A DNA stretch of 16,588 nt from positions 1-16,588 of the forward strand of contig JAEZYN010000090.1 of assembly GCA_023419095.1 (NCBI GenBank), given 5' to 3'. This document shows, piece after piece, positions 16,546 through 16,588 of this stretch. How positions within the stretch are numbered: position 1 is the first letter of the stretch; every line of letters begins with the position of its first letter. The notes under the pieces were generated by a model. The model saw nothing but the letters and a program-made list of their open reading frames with translations, was not told the origin of the DNA and made no database searches. Source of the stretch: Bacteroidota bacterium. Lineage in GTDB: Bacteria > Bacteroidota > Bacteroidia > Flavobacteriales > Weeksellaceae. The translations under genes and the position numbers were made by a program.

Positions 16546-16588
16546 ATGAGATTTATTACGAAAAAAGAAAAAAAATACTCTTTCATTG
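16546..16588 (+). CDS. Possible start of a divergent gene, partial
   Basis: An ATG at 16546 opens a frame that runs 14 codons to the right edge (MRFITKKEKKYSFI) with no stop. Only its position supports it: a promoter-like TATTTTTG box and a palindrome lie just upstream, and mraZ points the other way. The basic, hydrophilic start would suit a small DNA-binding regulator, but 14 residues do not allow a family call. The 250-bp region between it and mraZ is A/T-rich and holds no other gene that I can support. Confidence 0.35.
   Translation, partial: MRFITKKEKKYSFI

Noticed and set aside
1..16588. Search for mobile elements, CRISPR repeats, tRNA/rRNA genes, toxin-antitoxin or defence genes
   Set aside because: Nearly all of the window is covered by conserved dcw genes on one strand with short gaps, and I saw no transposase, spaced repeats or RNA gene signatures.

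Overview
The window is a nearly complete division and cell wall (dcw) cluster, read leftward (minus strand), from a bacterium of the Bacteroidota. It most likely belongs to the class Flavobacteriia, near the Chryseobacterium group. This placement is inferred from the gene order without murF, ddl or ftsB, from the Bacteroidota-type FtsL-like protein, from FtsI with a C-terminal PASTA domain, from MraY with a long extra loop, from FtsZ with a very long tail, from A/T-rich start regions with little Shine-Dalgarno signal, and from TANNTTTG-type promoter elements. No search was run.

In transcription order, right to left, the genes are mraZ (repressor), rsmH (16S rRNA methyltransferase), an ftsL-like gene, ftsI (septal transpeptidase), murE, mraY, murD, ftsW, murG, murC, ftsQ, ftsA, ftsZ, and then a YqeY/GatB-like gene cut by the left edge. 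All lie on one strand. Gaps range from 4 to 70 bp, and two pairs overlap (ftsL/ftsI by 17 bp, murC/ftsQ by 4 bp), so the set probably forms one long operon. MurE, MurD and MurC add amino acids to UDP-MurNAc. MraY and MurG make lipids I and II. FtsW and FtsI polymerise and crosslink septal glycan. FtsL and FtsQ bridge the periplasm, and FtsA and FtsZ form the cytoplasmic ring.

The control region lies at the right end. Just upstream of mraZ are two TGGGA direct repeats with a 10-bp period, the known form of a MraZ operator, and one TANNTTTG-like box. Further right, a rightward promoter-like box, a perfect 6-1-6 palindrome and the first codons of a possible divergent gene run off the edge.

There are no RNA genes, mobile elements, CRISPR arrays or phage genes that I can support, and no stretch over 300 bases lacks a gene. 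The content is conserved core biology. The points worth a second look are regulatory sites and lineage-specific protein extensions, not a new system.
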